A stretch of 6,329 nucleotides of DNA from CAYYNP01 sp964472545. Lineage in GTDB: Bacteria > Planctomycetota > Planctomycetia > Pirellulales > Thermoguttaceae. Location: the NCBI GenBank assembly GCA_964472545.1, contig CAYYNP010000433.1, positions 1 through 6,329 of the forward strand, in the 5' to 3' direction. A program made the translations under genes and the position numbers. Shown piece by piece: positions 1-5,713 of this stretch. Each line of letters opens with the position of its first letter. Positions within the stretch are counted from its first letter, which is position 1. The notes under the pieces are model-generated. The model ran no database searches, was not told where the DNA came from, and was given only the letters and a program-made list of their open reading frames with translations.

Positions 1-4
1 CACC

Positions 5-91
5 GTGGAAAAGGGGGACAGGCACCGAGCCGGAAACTTCGTCGGCAGGTTCCGTATTGATCCTGGCTCGGAGCCAGCCCCCGTTTTCCAC
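5..91. repeat. Imperfect 27-bp inverted repeat (palindromic intergenic element)
   Basis: The arms are 5-31 and 65-91, and 23 of 27 positions pair when one arm is reverse-complemented. They begin GTGGAAAA and end CCGAGCC on the inside, with a G-rich run in between. The 33-base spacer has a smaller inverted element of its own (GGAAAC near 32-37, GTTCC near 50-54). The arm carries GGGGGACAGGCACC, a motif I recognise from dispersed GC-rich repeats in planctomycete genomes; that link is from memory, not from a search. It lies about 180 bp upstream of the sulfatase start and encodes nothing visible. It could be a REP/MITE-like element mobilised in trans, or a terminator of a gene to the left. Confidence 0.6.
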
Positions 92-97
92 TCCCGC

Positions 98-171
98 GAA
101 TCGACTTTGCAGTTCTCCTGGGATTGGTAGTCGGCGAGTTGAATCGACGATCGGCCGCAGGTAGAATCGAC
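98..171 (+). repeat. Three direct copies of GAATCGAC around the sulfatase promoter
   Basis: The octamer GAATCGAC occurs at 98-105, 141-148 and 164-171, with start-to-start distances of 43 and 23 bases, close to four and two helical turns. The second copy overlaps the proposed -35 hexamer and the third overlaps the proposed -10. This would suit binding of a repressor or activator on one face of the DNA, but no regulator is encoded nearby and the function is inferred. The copies at 98 and 164 are each followed by CTCCTGG (115-121 and 171-177), so an old duplication is another explanation. Confidence 0.35.
139..167 (+). promoter_or_regulatory. Candidate sigma70-type promoter for the sulfatase gene
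   Basis: TTGAAT at 139-144 and TAGAAT at 162-167 are separated by exactly 17 bases. They match 4 of 6 and 5 of 6 positions of the -35 and -10 consensus. Transcription would start near 174, giving a leader of about 100 bases that includes the 14-bp tandem repeats. This is a pattern match only. Planctomycetes also use many ECF sigma factors, so a different recognition element could be the true promoter. Confidence 0.42.
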
Positions 172-180
172 TCCTGGCAC

Positions 181-222
181 GGGTCCCGTCGCATGGGTCC
201 TGTCGCATGGGCCCTGTCGTGT
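181..222 (+). repeat. Three tandem 14-bp units in the sulfatase leader
   Basis: The units GGGTCCCGTCGCAT (181-194), GGGTCCTGTCGCAT (195-208) and GGGCCCTGTCGTGT (209-222) are head to tail. The first two differ at one base and the third has diverged further. They lie between the predicted promoter and the sulfatase ribosome binding site, so they should be transcribed. A 14-bp period is not a codon multiple, and the ATG triplets inside are not followed by a convincing gene. Slipped-strand copy-number variation is plausible; a regulatory role is speculative. Confidence 0.7.
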
Positions 223-273
223 CGAATACGCTACTGAACGAAACCACAACGACTCAAACCAAGGTGACCAACC

Positions 274-1779
274 ATGGCGTGGCGAACTCTCTGTTGTCTG
301 CTCCTAACGGCGATTCTCTCCGCACACGTTGCGCCCTGCGCCGCCCAGCCGGCGGCGAAGCAGCCGCTGAACGTCGTCTTCTTCCTGGTCGACGATCTCG
401 GCTATATGGACATCGGGGCAAACAACCCGAACTGCTTCTACGACACGCCCAACGTCGACCGGCTGGCCGCCAGCGGCACGCGCTTCACCGACGGCTACGC
501 GGCCTGTCCGGTCTGTTCGCCCACGCGATTGAGCATCATGACCGGCAAGTATCCCAGCCGCACCGACGCCACCAACTGGTTCTCCGGCGCCCGAGCCGAG
601 CGTTTCGCACCGGCCCCGCTGCACAACCGCATGGACCTCGAAGAGGCCACGCTGGCCGAGGCGCTCAAGCAACACGGCTACGCCACCTTCTTCGCCGGCA
701 AGTGGCACCTCGGGCCGACCGAGGAGTTTTGGCCCGAGCACCAGGGCTTCGACGTCAACTGCGGTGGTTGGAAGGTGGGCGGGCCGTACGGGCCGGGCAA
801 GTACTTCGTGCCTTACGGCAATCCTCGGCTTGAAGACGGCCCCAAGGGCGAACACTTGCCCGATCGTCTGGCCACGGAGGCCTGCAAGTTCATCGAGCAG
901 AACCGCGACGGGCCGTTCCTGACGTACGTCTCGTTCTACTCGGTCCACACGCCGCTGATCGCCCGGGAGGACCTGCGGCGGAAGTATCAGGCCAAGGCCG
1001 AGAAGCTGGGGCTGTTGGACAAGCCGCAATTTGCCGATGAGGAGCAGAATTTCGCCACCGACCGCCGACGCAACGTGCGGATCGTGCAAAGCCACGCCGT
1101 CTACGGCGGCATGGTCGAGGCGATGGACCTGGCCGTGGGCAAAGTGCTCGATCAACTCGACCGATTAGGGCTGGCCGAGAACACGGCCGTCTTCTTTACG
1201 TCCGACAACGGCGGCCTTTCGACCAGTGAGGGCTCGCCCACCTCGAACCTGCCGCTGCGCGGCGGCAAGGGCTGGCTGTATGAAGGCGGCATCCGCGAGC
1301 CGTACCTGATCCGCTGGCCGGGCGTGACCAAGCCGGGAACCGTCTGCGACGTGCCGGTCATCAGCACCGACTTCTATCCCACGATCCTCGAAATGGCCGG
1401 GCTGCCGGCCAAGCCCGACCAGCATCGCGATGGCCGCTCATTGGTCTCGCTGCTAAAAGACGGCGACGCCCCCGACCGCGACGCCCTCTATTGGCACTAT
1501 CCGCATTACGGCAACCAGGGCGGCTTCCCCGGCGGCGCAATCCGCATGGGCGATTGGAAGTTGCTCGAAAGGTTCGAAGACGGACGGGTCCATCTGTTCA
1601 ACCTGGCCGAGGATCTTGGCGAGCGCAACGACGTGGCCAAGGAGAATCCCCAACGCGTGCAAGAGATGCGAGGCAAGTTGCACGCCTGGTACGGGGAGGT
1701 CGACGCCAAGTTCCTGCGCAAGAGGCCCAACGCCGCCGATGGCCCGGCGCCCTGGCGGCCGGCGGACGTGGCGGAGTGA
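274..1779 (+). CDS. Secreted sulfatase (arylsulfatase A-like, formylglycine type)
   Basis: A 501-residue member of the type I sulfatase family in the alkaline phosphatase superfamily, which hydrolyses sulfate esters of sugars or aromatic compounds. Residues 1-24 form a Sec signal peptide (hydrophobic LLLTAILSA, likely cut after the CAA near 24), so the enzyme probably acts in the periplasm or outside. Family residues visible: metal-binding D40-D41 (VDDLGY); C81 in CSPTR (81-85), the cysteine converted to formylglycine; K143 and H145 in GKWHLG; H225 in SVHTPL; D311-N312 in TSDNGG; K332 in RGGKGWLYEGG. The C-terminal part (from about 400) has the usual WKLLERF and FNLAEDLGERND segments, and the length is normal. 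AAGGTGA at 261-267, six bases upstream, supports this ATG. The substrate cannot be told from sequence by eye. It is transcribed alone and converges on miaB. Maturation needs a formylglycine-generating enzyme or anaerobic maturase, which is not in this window. Confidence 0.95.
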   Translation: MAWRTLCCLLLTAILSAHVAPCAAQPAAKQPLNVVFFLVDDLGYMDIGANNPNCFYDTPNVDRLAASGTRFTDGYAACPVCSPTRLSIMTGKYPSRTDATNWFSGARAERFAPAPLHNRMDLEEATLAEALKQHGYATFFAGKWHLGPTEEFWPEHQGFDVNCGGWKVGGPYGPGKYFVPYGNPRLEDGPKGEHLPDRLATEACKFIEQNRDGPFLTYVSFYSVHTPLIAREDLRRKYQAKAEKLGLLDKPQFADEEQNFATDRRRNVRIVQSHAVYGGMVEAMDLAVGKVLDQLDRLGLAENTAVFFTSDNGGLSTSEGSPTSNLPLRGGKGWLYEGGIREPYLIRWPGVTKPGTVCDVPVISTDFYPTILEMAGLPAKPDQHRDGRSLVSLLKDGDAPDRDALYWHYPHYGNQGGFPGGAIRMGDWKLLERFEDGRVHLFNLAEDLGERNDVAKENPQRVQEMRGKLHAWYGEVDAKFLRKRPNAADGPAPWRPADVAE

Positions 1780-1812
1780 GCACGGCTGGGGTTTGTCGGA
1801 AGACGGTTGTTT

Positions 1813-1892
1813 GGTGGGCTGAGGCAGACCGCAGCGGCGCCCCAGGAACTTGGCGGATCCTGGGGCACCGCTGCGCTCTGCCCCAGCCACCC
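1813..1892. repeat. Imperfect 35-bp inverted repeat between convergent genes (family B, copy 1)
   Basis: The arms are 1813-1847 and 1858-1892, with 30 of 35 positions complementary and a 10-base loop. The right arm is nearly identical to the arms of the element at 3322-3418, sharing GGGGCACCGCTGCGCT and GCCCCAGCCACCC. The element fills the gap between the sulfatase stop (1779) and the miaB stop (1901). In that position the RNA hairpin could end transcription from both sides or protect 3' ends, although no U-tract is present on either strand. The left arm carries all the signs of decay (for example GAGGCAGACC), so this copy appears older than the one at 3322. Confidence 0.75.
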
Positions 1893-1900
1893 CTCGTCCC

Positions 1901-3289
1901 TCACCCCCCCTCCCGCTTCCCAAACAACGTACACGCATCGGCCTTCTCGATCTCCACCTCCATGATCCGCCCAATCAGCGATTCGGGTCCCTCGAAGACC
2001 ACGATCCGATCGCAGACCGTGCGGCCGACCAACTGGGGTGCCGCCTCGCCGTCGGGGTGCTTCTTGGCGGCTTTGCTGGGGCCCTCCACAAGGATCTCTA
2101 CCCGCCGGCCCACCAGCGGCAGGTTCTGCTGAAGACTGATCTCGTTCTGCACGGCCAGCAACTCGTTGTTCCGCCGGCGTTTGACTTCTTCAGGCACGTC
2201 GTCTTCGTAGAGTTCGGCCGCCTTGGTCTTCGGCCGCGGGCTGTACTTGAAAATGAAGCTGTTCTTGAACTGCCCGTCGCGGACCAGGTCGACGGTCGCT
2301 TGAAAGTCCTCTTCGGTCTCGCCGGGAAAGCCGACGATGAAATCGCTGGTGACGGCCGCCTTGGGGATCGTCTCGCGGATTTCGTCGAGCATCTGCCGGT
2401 ACTGCTCGACCGTGTACGCCCGCTTCATCCGCTTCAGCACGGCGCTGGAGCCGCTTTGGGCCGGAACGTGCAAATAGGGCGAGACCTTCGGCAGGTCGCG
2501 GACCGCCTGCAACAGCTCGGGCGTCATCTGTCGGGGGTAATTCGTGACGAACTTCAGCCGCCGCAGACCGTCGATCTCGTTTAAGCGTTCGAGCAAATCG
2601 GCCAGCCGCAGCGTCCGGCCGGTCGACGTGTCGCGGTAGCTGTTGACCGCCTGGCCCAGCAGCGTGACTTCCAGGCAGCCGGCGTCGGCCAGCCGGCGGA
2701 CTTCCGCTTCGACCGCCTCGGCCGGACGGCTCTGCTCGGGTCCGCGGACCGAAGGCACGATGCAGTACGTGCAGAACTTGTCGCAGCCGAAGATGATCCG
2801 CACCATCGCCTGATGCGGCGTTGCCCGGGCGGCCGCCGATCGCGGCGGATCGTGACCGGCGAAACTCGCCTGAACCAGCGACCGATTGCCGCCGGTTCGC
2901 TCCGGGCTCAGCGCGACCTGCGGTCCTTCGCCGTTGGCGATCCGAGCCAACAACGTGGGGATCTGCCCCAATTGCCCCGGGCCAACCAACAAGTCGACGT
3001 GCGGCGCCCGGCGGAGGATCTTTTGGCGGTCCTTTTGGGCCATGCAGCCGAACACGCCGATGACCTTCTGTGGATTGTGCCGCTTGGCGTGCTTCAGCCG
3101 GCCCAAAGCGCTATAGACCTTGTCTTCGGCGTGCTGGCGGACGCTGCACGTGTTGAACAGGATTGTGTCGGCCTGGCGAGGGCTGTCGGCCAACTCATAT
3201 CCTGCCCGCAGCAGATCGGCGGCAACCAGCTCGCTGTCGAGCACGTTCATCTGGCAGCCGAGCGTTTGGATGTAGACGCGGCGGGGCAT
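1901..3289 (-). CDS. miaB: MiaB, tRNA-2-methylthio-N6-isopentenyladenosine37 synthase
   Basis: A 462-residue radical-SAM methylthiotransferase that adds a methylthio group to i6A at position 37 of tRNAs reading UNN codons, after MiaA has added the isopentenyl group; cytoplasmic. The N-terminal UPF0004 domain has its cluster cysteines C12 (LGCQMN), C48 (NTCSVR) and C82 (FGCMAQ). The radical-SAM core has C169, C173 and C176 (GCDKFCTYC) followed by IVPSVRG. A TRAM RNA-binding domain occupies roughly 385-460. GCQMN followed by DSE favours MiaB over RimO or MtaB. Length is typical of the family. The ATG sits directly before the conserved N-terminus; no Shine-Dalgarno is seen upstream. The gene is read toward the sulfatase. 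A perfect 33-bp palindrome lies 32 bases upstream of the start, between miaB and a small membrane-protein gene on the same strand. Confidence 0.95.
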   Translation of the reverse strand: MPRRVYIQTLGCQMNVLDSELVAADLLRAGYELADSPRQADTILFNTCSVRQHAEDKVYSALGRLKHAKRHNPQKVIGVFGCMAQKDRQKILRRAPHVDLLVGPGQLGQIPTLLARIANGEGPQVALSPERTGGNRSLVQASFAGHDPPRSAAARATPHQAMVRIIFGCDKFCTYCIVPSVRGPEQSRPAEAVEAEVRRLADAGCLEVTLLGQAVNSYRDTSTGRTLRLADLLERLNEIDGLRRLKFVTNYPRQMTPELLQAVRDLPKVSPYLHVPAQSGSSAVLKRMKRAYTVEQYRQMLDEIRETIPKAAVTSDFIVGFPGETEEDFQATVDLVRDGQFKNSFIFKYSPRPKTKAAELYEDDVPEEVKRRRNNELLAVQNEISLQQNLPLVGRRVEILVEGPSKAAKKHPDGEAAPQLVGRTVCDRIVVFEGPESLIGRIMEVEIEKADACTLFGKREGG

Positions 3290-3321
3290 GAAGCGTCGAG
3301 GGATCGGTGGCTGGGGCGATT

Positions 3322-3418
3322 GGGTGGCTGGGGCAAAGCGCAGCGGTGCCCCAGGGGCTCCGAGATCATGTTATACCGTGAATCACTGGGGCACCGCTGC
3401 GCTTTGCCCCAGCCACCC
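3322..3418. repeat. Perfect 33-bp inverted repeat (family B, copy 2)
   Basis: The arms 3322-3354 and 3386-3418 are exact reverse complements over 33 bases, with a 31-base spacer (3355-3385) that has no coding potential. The outer ends are GGGTGGCTGGGGC and the inner ends GGTGCCCCAG. A further partial copy of the outer end, GGTGGCTGGGGC, stands at 3306-3317 just outside the left arm, as a 12-base direct repeat of 3323-3334. No target-site duplication is obvious. The same family occurs at 1813-1892 and, as a diverged single arm, at 3859-3891. It looks like a non-autonomous, REP- or MITE-like mobile palindrome. In the miaB leader RNA it would form a very stable hairpin. Confidence 0.85.
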
Positions 3419-3463
3419 CCTTGAACTTCTGCCCCATCCGCCGACACGTTCGATGTCGCCAGA

Positions 3464-3649
3464 TTACGCGGCCCGCGAACGCCGGGCGTCTTCGGCCCGT
3501 CGGCGTGCTCGTTTCCGTCGCTTCTGCTTGCTCATTTCTTCGCGCAACTCGGCCATGAGCTCTCCGCGACGATGGACCATCAGCCGCACCAACGCCGTGA
3601 TGGCCAGATACCCGGCCGCCGCCAGCAGAGCTATATCCCAACCATCCAT
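3464..3649 (-). CDS. Small single-span membrane protein, unknown function
   Basis: A 61-residue protein starting MDGWDIALLAAAG. It has one transmembrane helix (about residues 5-22), then a highly basic, Arg/Lys/Glu-rich tail (KQKRRKRARRRAEDARR) with the pattern of a short amphipathic or coiled helix. The positive tail predicts a cytoplasmic C-terminus. I chose the ATG at 3649; a GTG at 3658 would add three residues (MRI), and GGGGGTG upstream could serve either start weakly. It is co-oriented with miaB, 174 bp upstream of it, with the 33-bp palindrome in between. I have a recollection of similar small proteins beside miaB in other planctomycetes, untested here. No function can be assigned. 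The membrane-plus-basic layout, rather than a random frame, is the reason to call it a gene. Confidence 0.65.
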   Translation of the reverse strand: MDGWDIALLAAAGYLAITALVRLMVHRRGELMAELREEMSKQKRRKRARRRAEDARRSRAA

Positions 3650-3701
3650 GATTCGCACCCCCGGGCGTCTTGACCAGGGCCATATGACAAACGAGCGGGT
3701 G

Positions 3702-3730
3702 ATTCTACCGCAGCCGCCGGTCGGTGGCTA
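3702..3730 (-). promoter_or_regulatory. Weak promoter-like site upstream of the small membrane-protein/miaB pair
   Basis: Read on the minus strand, TAGAAT (3707-3702) is a 5-of-6 match to a -10 element. Seventeen bases upstream is TAGCCA (3730-3725), a poor -35. The start point would be near 3695, giving a leader of about 45 bases to the ATG at 3649. A TAGAAT followed by C is also the -10 proposed for the sulfatase. This rests mainly on the -10 and is tentative. Confidence 0.22.
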
Positions 3731-3858
3731 GCGCAATTGTGAGATGCCGGCTGTCGCGAGTAGCAGTGCGTTCGTGAGTGAAGACGTAAGTCACTTCTGG
3801 AGAAGCACTTGCGAGATCACACCAGCGGCGATGCGCCACCCGGTTCTTGGCAAACGCC

Positions 3859-3891
3859 GGGGTCACCGCTTCGCTTTGGCCTGGCCATCCC
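3859..3891. repeat. Diverged single arm related to repeat family B
   Basis: Aligned without gaps to the right arm at 3387-3418, 25 of 32 positions agree, including the blocks CACCGCT and CGCTTTG. No complementary arm is present on either side, so this is a half-element or a member of a sister family. It lies 20 bases downstream of the DUF6807 stop codon. Chance similarity is unlikely given the two uninterrupted 7-base blocks in register and the GC-rich shared context. Confidence 0.45.
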
Positions 3892-3911
3892 GCGAGCAAC
3901 TTTCGCCCCAA

Positions 3912-4877
3912 TCAGAGTTCGCCGCCGACGTATTTCTCGTACCGCTTCGCCACCTCGCCGCCCTTCACGTCGCCGCTATGCACCAACACCCCGATCCGTT
4001 GCGTGATCGACTCGCCCTTCTTCAACGTGAACGGCTTGCCGCTCTTGGCGTTGATCCGGCGGGGGCCGAAGCAGCCGTAGTCGCGGGTGAGCCAGCGATG
4101 GGGGCCGGGGTTACTCGGGTGGCTGAAGACGGCCAGGCCGGCCGTTTCGCCGTCGACCGTGTTGGAGTAGTCGACCCAACGGGCAACCTGATTGTGGGTG
4201 CCTTGCTGGTTGCGGCCGCCTTCGGAGTTGGTGATTGCGCCGCCGCCGTCGACCGAGAAGGCGGTGTTCATGCGGATGTAGGGCCAGGCGTAGTGGACGT
4301 CGTCGGAAACGAACTCGACGTCGCCGTAGGAAGCCGTGAGCGTGAACGTCACATCGACGAAGTACTCGCCGTCGGCAAGTGCCACGATCCGCACGTCGCG
4401 GCGCTCGTCGAGCACGGGCTTGGTGGAGTCCATTTCCCAGAGAAGCCGTGCGGCCCCGCGGGCTTCGTCCTTGGTGGCCGAGCCTTCGATGAACTCGACG
4501 TGCCGCACGTGGTCCTTAAACGGCGGCTGGCGCTCCTGGCGGCTGGCGCCGGAGTAGATCGCACCGTAGAACTCGACCGTCCGCTCGCCCGTCAGGCGGA
4601 CCTTGTCGGCGAACCAGAACGAACGGTGATGCGGGTACGGATTAGGGTGCTGCACGGTCATCGACTTCCCGCCCGGGCTGCGGATGGGGAATAGATGCAC
4701 CAAGTCGGCCTTTGGGCCGTATTGATAAACGAACGCCTCGCGTCCGTCGATGCAGACTTGCATCCGGCCGGCGTCGTCGTCCTGGTCGAACGTAACGCGA
4801 GACGGCTCGGCTGCTGCCGCCCACAGGGTCGCCAAAGTGAGCAGAAGCAACGGGGCGACGGTACGGAAAGTTTTCAT
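3912..4877 (-). CDS. Secreted DUF6807 ('PmoA family') protein
   Basis: A 321-residue exported protein. Residues 1-23 are a Sec signal peptide (LLLLTLATLWAAAA, likely cut before E24). The rest matches the DUF6807 family, annotated in many genomes as 'PmoA family protein'. The visible hallmark is HPNPYPHHRSFWFA at 77-90, with H77, H83 and H84 as possible metal or catalytic ligands. Other conserved-looking blocks are LVHLFPIRSPGGKSMT (59-74) and, near the C-terminus, WLTRDYGCFGPRR. It is not a subunit of particulate methane monooxygenase; the name is a legacy label. The biochemical role is not established; the family is common in Planctomycetota and Bacteroidota near carbohydrate-use genes. GAGGT at 4889-4885, seven bases upstream of the ATG, supports the start. 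It is transcribed alone from a candidate promoter at 4922-4950, with palindromic repeat DNA upstream. Confidence 0.88.
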   Translation of the reverse strand: MKTFRTVAPLLLLTLATLWAAAAEPSRVTFDQDDDAGRMQVCIDGREAFVYQYGPKADLVHLFPIRSPGGKSMTVQHPNPYPHHRSFWFADKVRLTGERTVEFYGAIYSGASRQERQPPFKDHVRHVEFIEGSATKDEARGAARLLWEMDSTKPVLDERRDVRIVALADGEYFVDVTFTLTASYGDVEFVSDDVHYAWPYIRMNTAFSVDGGGAITNSEGGRNQQGTHNQVARWVDYSNTVDGETAGLAVFSHPSNPGPHRWLTRDYGCFGPRRINAKSGKPFTLKKGESITQRIGVLVHSGDVKGGEVAKRYEKYVGGEL

Positions 4878-4921
4878 GGCGTGGACCTCGGCGTGCGGGA
4901 GTTGGCTGGATACGGCTTGTC

Positions 4922-4950
4922 ATCATAGTCTAGCGTATCGGCCGGAGCAA
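4922..4950 (-). promoter_or_regulatory. Candidate promoter for the DUF6807 gene
   Basis: On the minus strand TTGCTC (4950-4945) and TATGAT (4927-4922) are separated by 17 bases; they match 3 of 6 and 5 of 6 consensus positions. The start point would be near 4915, leaving a leader of about 38 bases that contains the GAGGT ribosome binding site. A small hairpin, CGACG-TTGC-CGTCG (4956-4969), stands just upstream and may help isolate the gene from pseudopilin transcription. Evidence is pattern and spacing only. Confidence 0.38.
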
Positions 4951-4974
4951 ATGGGCGACGTTGCCGTCGAGCAT

Positions 4975-5070
4975 ACAAAGCCGTGACCGGTGGTCGCGCC
5001 GGAAGTGGCCAAAGCCAATGTTGCCGGCGGAGGGCATGCAGACGGGCGCGACCACCGGTCACGGCTTTGT
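4975..5070. repeat. Perfect 26-bp inverted repeat with 44-base spacer (family C)
   Basis: The arms 4975-5000 and 5045-5070 are exact reverse complements over 26 bases (outer end ACAAAGCCGTGACC, inner end GGTCGCGCC). The arm contains the self-complementary core TGACCGGTGGTC with one central mismatch, so a single arm can also fold. The spacer has a small TGGC-CAAA-GCCA hairpin and no coding potential. It is unrelated to families A and B. It sits between the stop of the GspH-like gene (5102) and the DUF6807 promoter, where its RNA hairpin could act as a 3' boundary, though no U-tract follows. Perfect arms suggest recent arrival or selection for structure. Confidence 0.85.
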
Positions 5071-5101
5071 GCCGAGTCCGACCGCCGGCCGCCGCTTTAT
5101 G

Positions 5102-5581
5102 CTATCCGCCCGACTGCGTCACTTTGGCCGTACCGGTGGCCACCACGACGTCGACTTGCCAGGTCTGGTCGGGGCCGGTGAGCGTGATCTGGTAGGCGGC
5201 CAGGGCCTGGCCTTCGAAGTTGAACTCGGCCTCGGTGGCCGAAACGGTCACGACCACGGCGTCGGAGAAGATATACGGTTCGTCGACCGCGACGTCGCCC
5301 CCGGCGGCGCGTCGGATGAGCGTGTAGCCGGTGGCCGGGCTGCCGGTGAAGTCCAGAGAGTGGTTTTCGCCGGTGGAGATGCTGCGCCGCCGGGCCTGCA
5401 AGAGATCGACGGCCAGACGTTTCGCCTCGGCCCGGGCGGTGAAGTCGCCCAGGGTGCCGTATCCCATCCGCCCCACGGCGACCACGGCCAGGATGCCCAC
5501 GATAACGACCACGGCGAGCAATTCCAGCAGGGAAAATGCTCGCCGTAAGTGTGGAGATCGATTTGTAGCGCCGTGCGTCAT
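5102..5581 (-). CDS. GspH/FimT-like pseudopilin
   Basis: A 159-residue type IV pilin-like protein. It has a short charged leader (1-15), then the class III signal FSLLELLAVVVIVGILA with F16 as the likely mature residue +1 and E20 as the conserved Glu at +5. The hydrophobic helix runs to about 40. The remainder has the GspH/FimT pattern: an amphipathic stretch with LLQARRRSISTGENHSLDF, then a beta-rich domain. Such minor pseudopilins prime or tip the pseudopilus of type II secretion or pilus machines in the inner membrane. Unusually, residue -1 is Ala15 rather than Gly. I chose ATG 5581; a GTG at 5602 would lengthen the leader by seven residues. The ribosome binding site is weak. It is the last gene of a minus-strand pseudopilin series and is followed by a large palindrome. 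Confidence 0.82.
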   Translation of the reverse strand: MTHGATNRSPHLRRAFSLLELLAVVVIVGILAVVAVGRMGYGTLGDFTARAEAKRLAVDLLQARRRSISTGENHSLDFTGSPATGYTLIRRAAGGDVAVDEPYIFSDAVVVTVSATEAEFNFEGQALAAYQITLTGPDQTWQVDVVVATGTAKVTQSGG

Positions 5582-5713
5582 GAATAGGCCCCGTGGATGC
5601 ACGCACCCCGATAGCTGGATTCGCGAGAATTCAGCGGAACTTCAACCGACGTTCCCTAGCGGCTGAGTCCTTGCGGCTCCAGCCACGAATTCCCGTCACG
5701 CGGCCGCCGGCAT

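Larger units (their letters stand above)
3659..3911. other. Intergenic gap without a convincing gene
   Basis: This 253-base stretch separates the small membrane-protein gene from the end of the DUF6807 gene. It holds a weak promoter-like site (3702-3730), a small hairpin at 3788-3810 (AAGT and ACTT outside, CTTC and GAAG around a TGGA loop), and the single diverged repeat arm at 3859-3891. A short open frame on the minus strand (3705-3911) reads through the repeat arm and resembles no protein, so I do not call it. The hairpin lies about 100 bases beyond the DUF6807 stop and could mark its transcript end. Confidence 0.5.

Noticed and set aside
207..833. Plus-strand open frame starting in the 14-bp tandem repeats
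   Set aside because: It is out of frame with the sulfatase over most of its length and is Arg-rich without any motif; the sulfatase frame has signal peptide and active-site residues.
304..1155. Long minus-strand open frame (about 283 codons) opposite the sulfatase gene
   Set aside because: It is a shadow created by GC-rich codon use of the sulfatase on the other strand; its translation has no recognisable domain and is rich in Arg, Val and Gly.
1850..2584. Plus-strand open frame (about 244 codons) opposite the 3' half of miaB
   Set aside because: MiaB is certain on the minus strand here, and the plus-strand translation shows no motif and begins inside a repeat arm.
3702..3911. Minus-strand open frame of about 68 codons downstream of the DUF6807 gene
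   Set aside because: It reads through the diverged repeat arm and promoter-like DNA, with no ribosome binding site or recognisable composition.
3744..4694. Plus-strand open frame (about 316 codons) opposite the DUF6807 gene
   Set aside because: The minus-strand protein has a signal peptide, ribosome binding site and family motif; the plus-strand frame has none and is an antisense shadow.
4961..5548. Plus-strand open frame (about 195 codons) across the palindrome and the GspH-like gene
   Set aside because: It runs through both arms of the inverted repeat and opposite a clear pseudopilin, and has a His/Gly/Asp-rich composition typical of an antisense frame.
5659..5686. Possible 7-bp hairpin (GCGGCTG with CAGCCAC, 14-base loop) between the two pseudopilin genes
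   Set aside because: The stem is short with one G-U pair and no U-tract; it is too likely by chance in GC-rich DNA to call a terminator.
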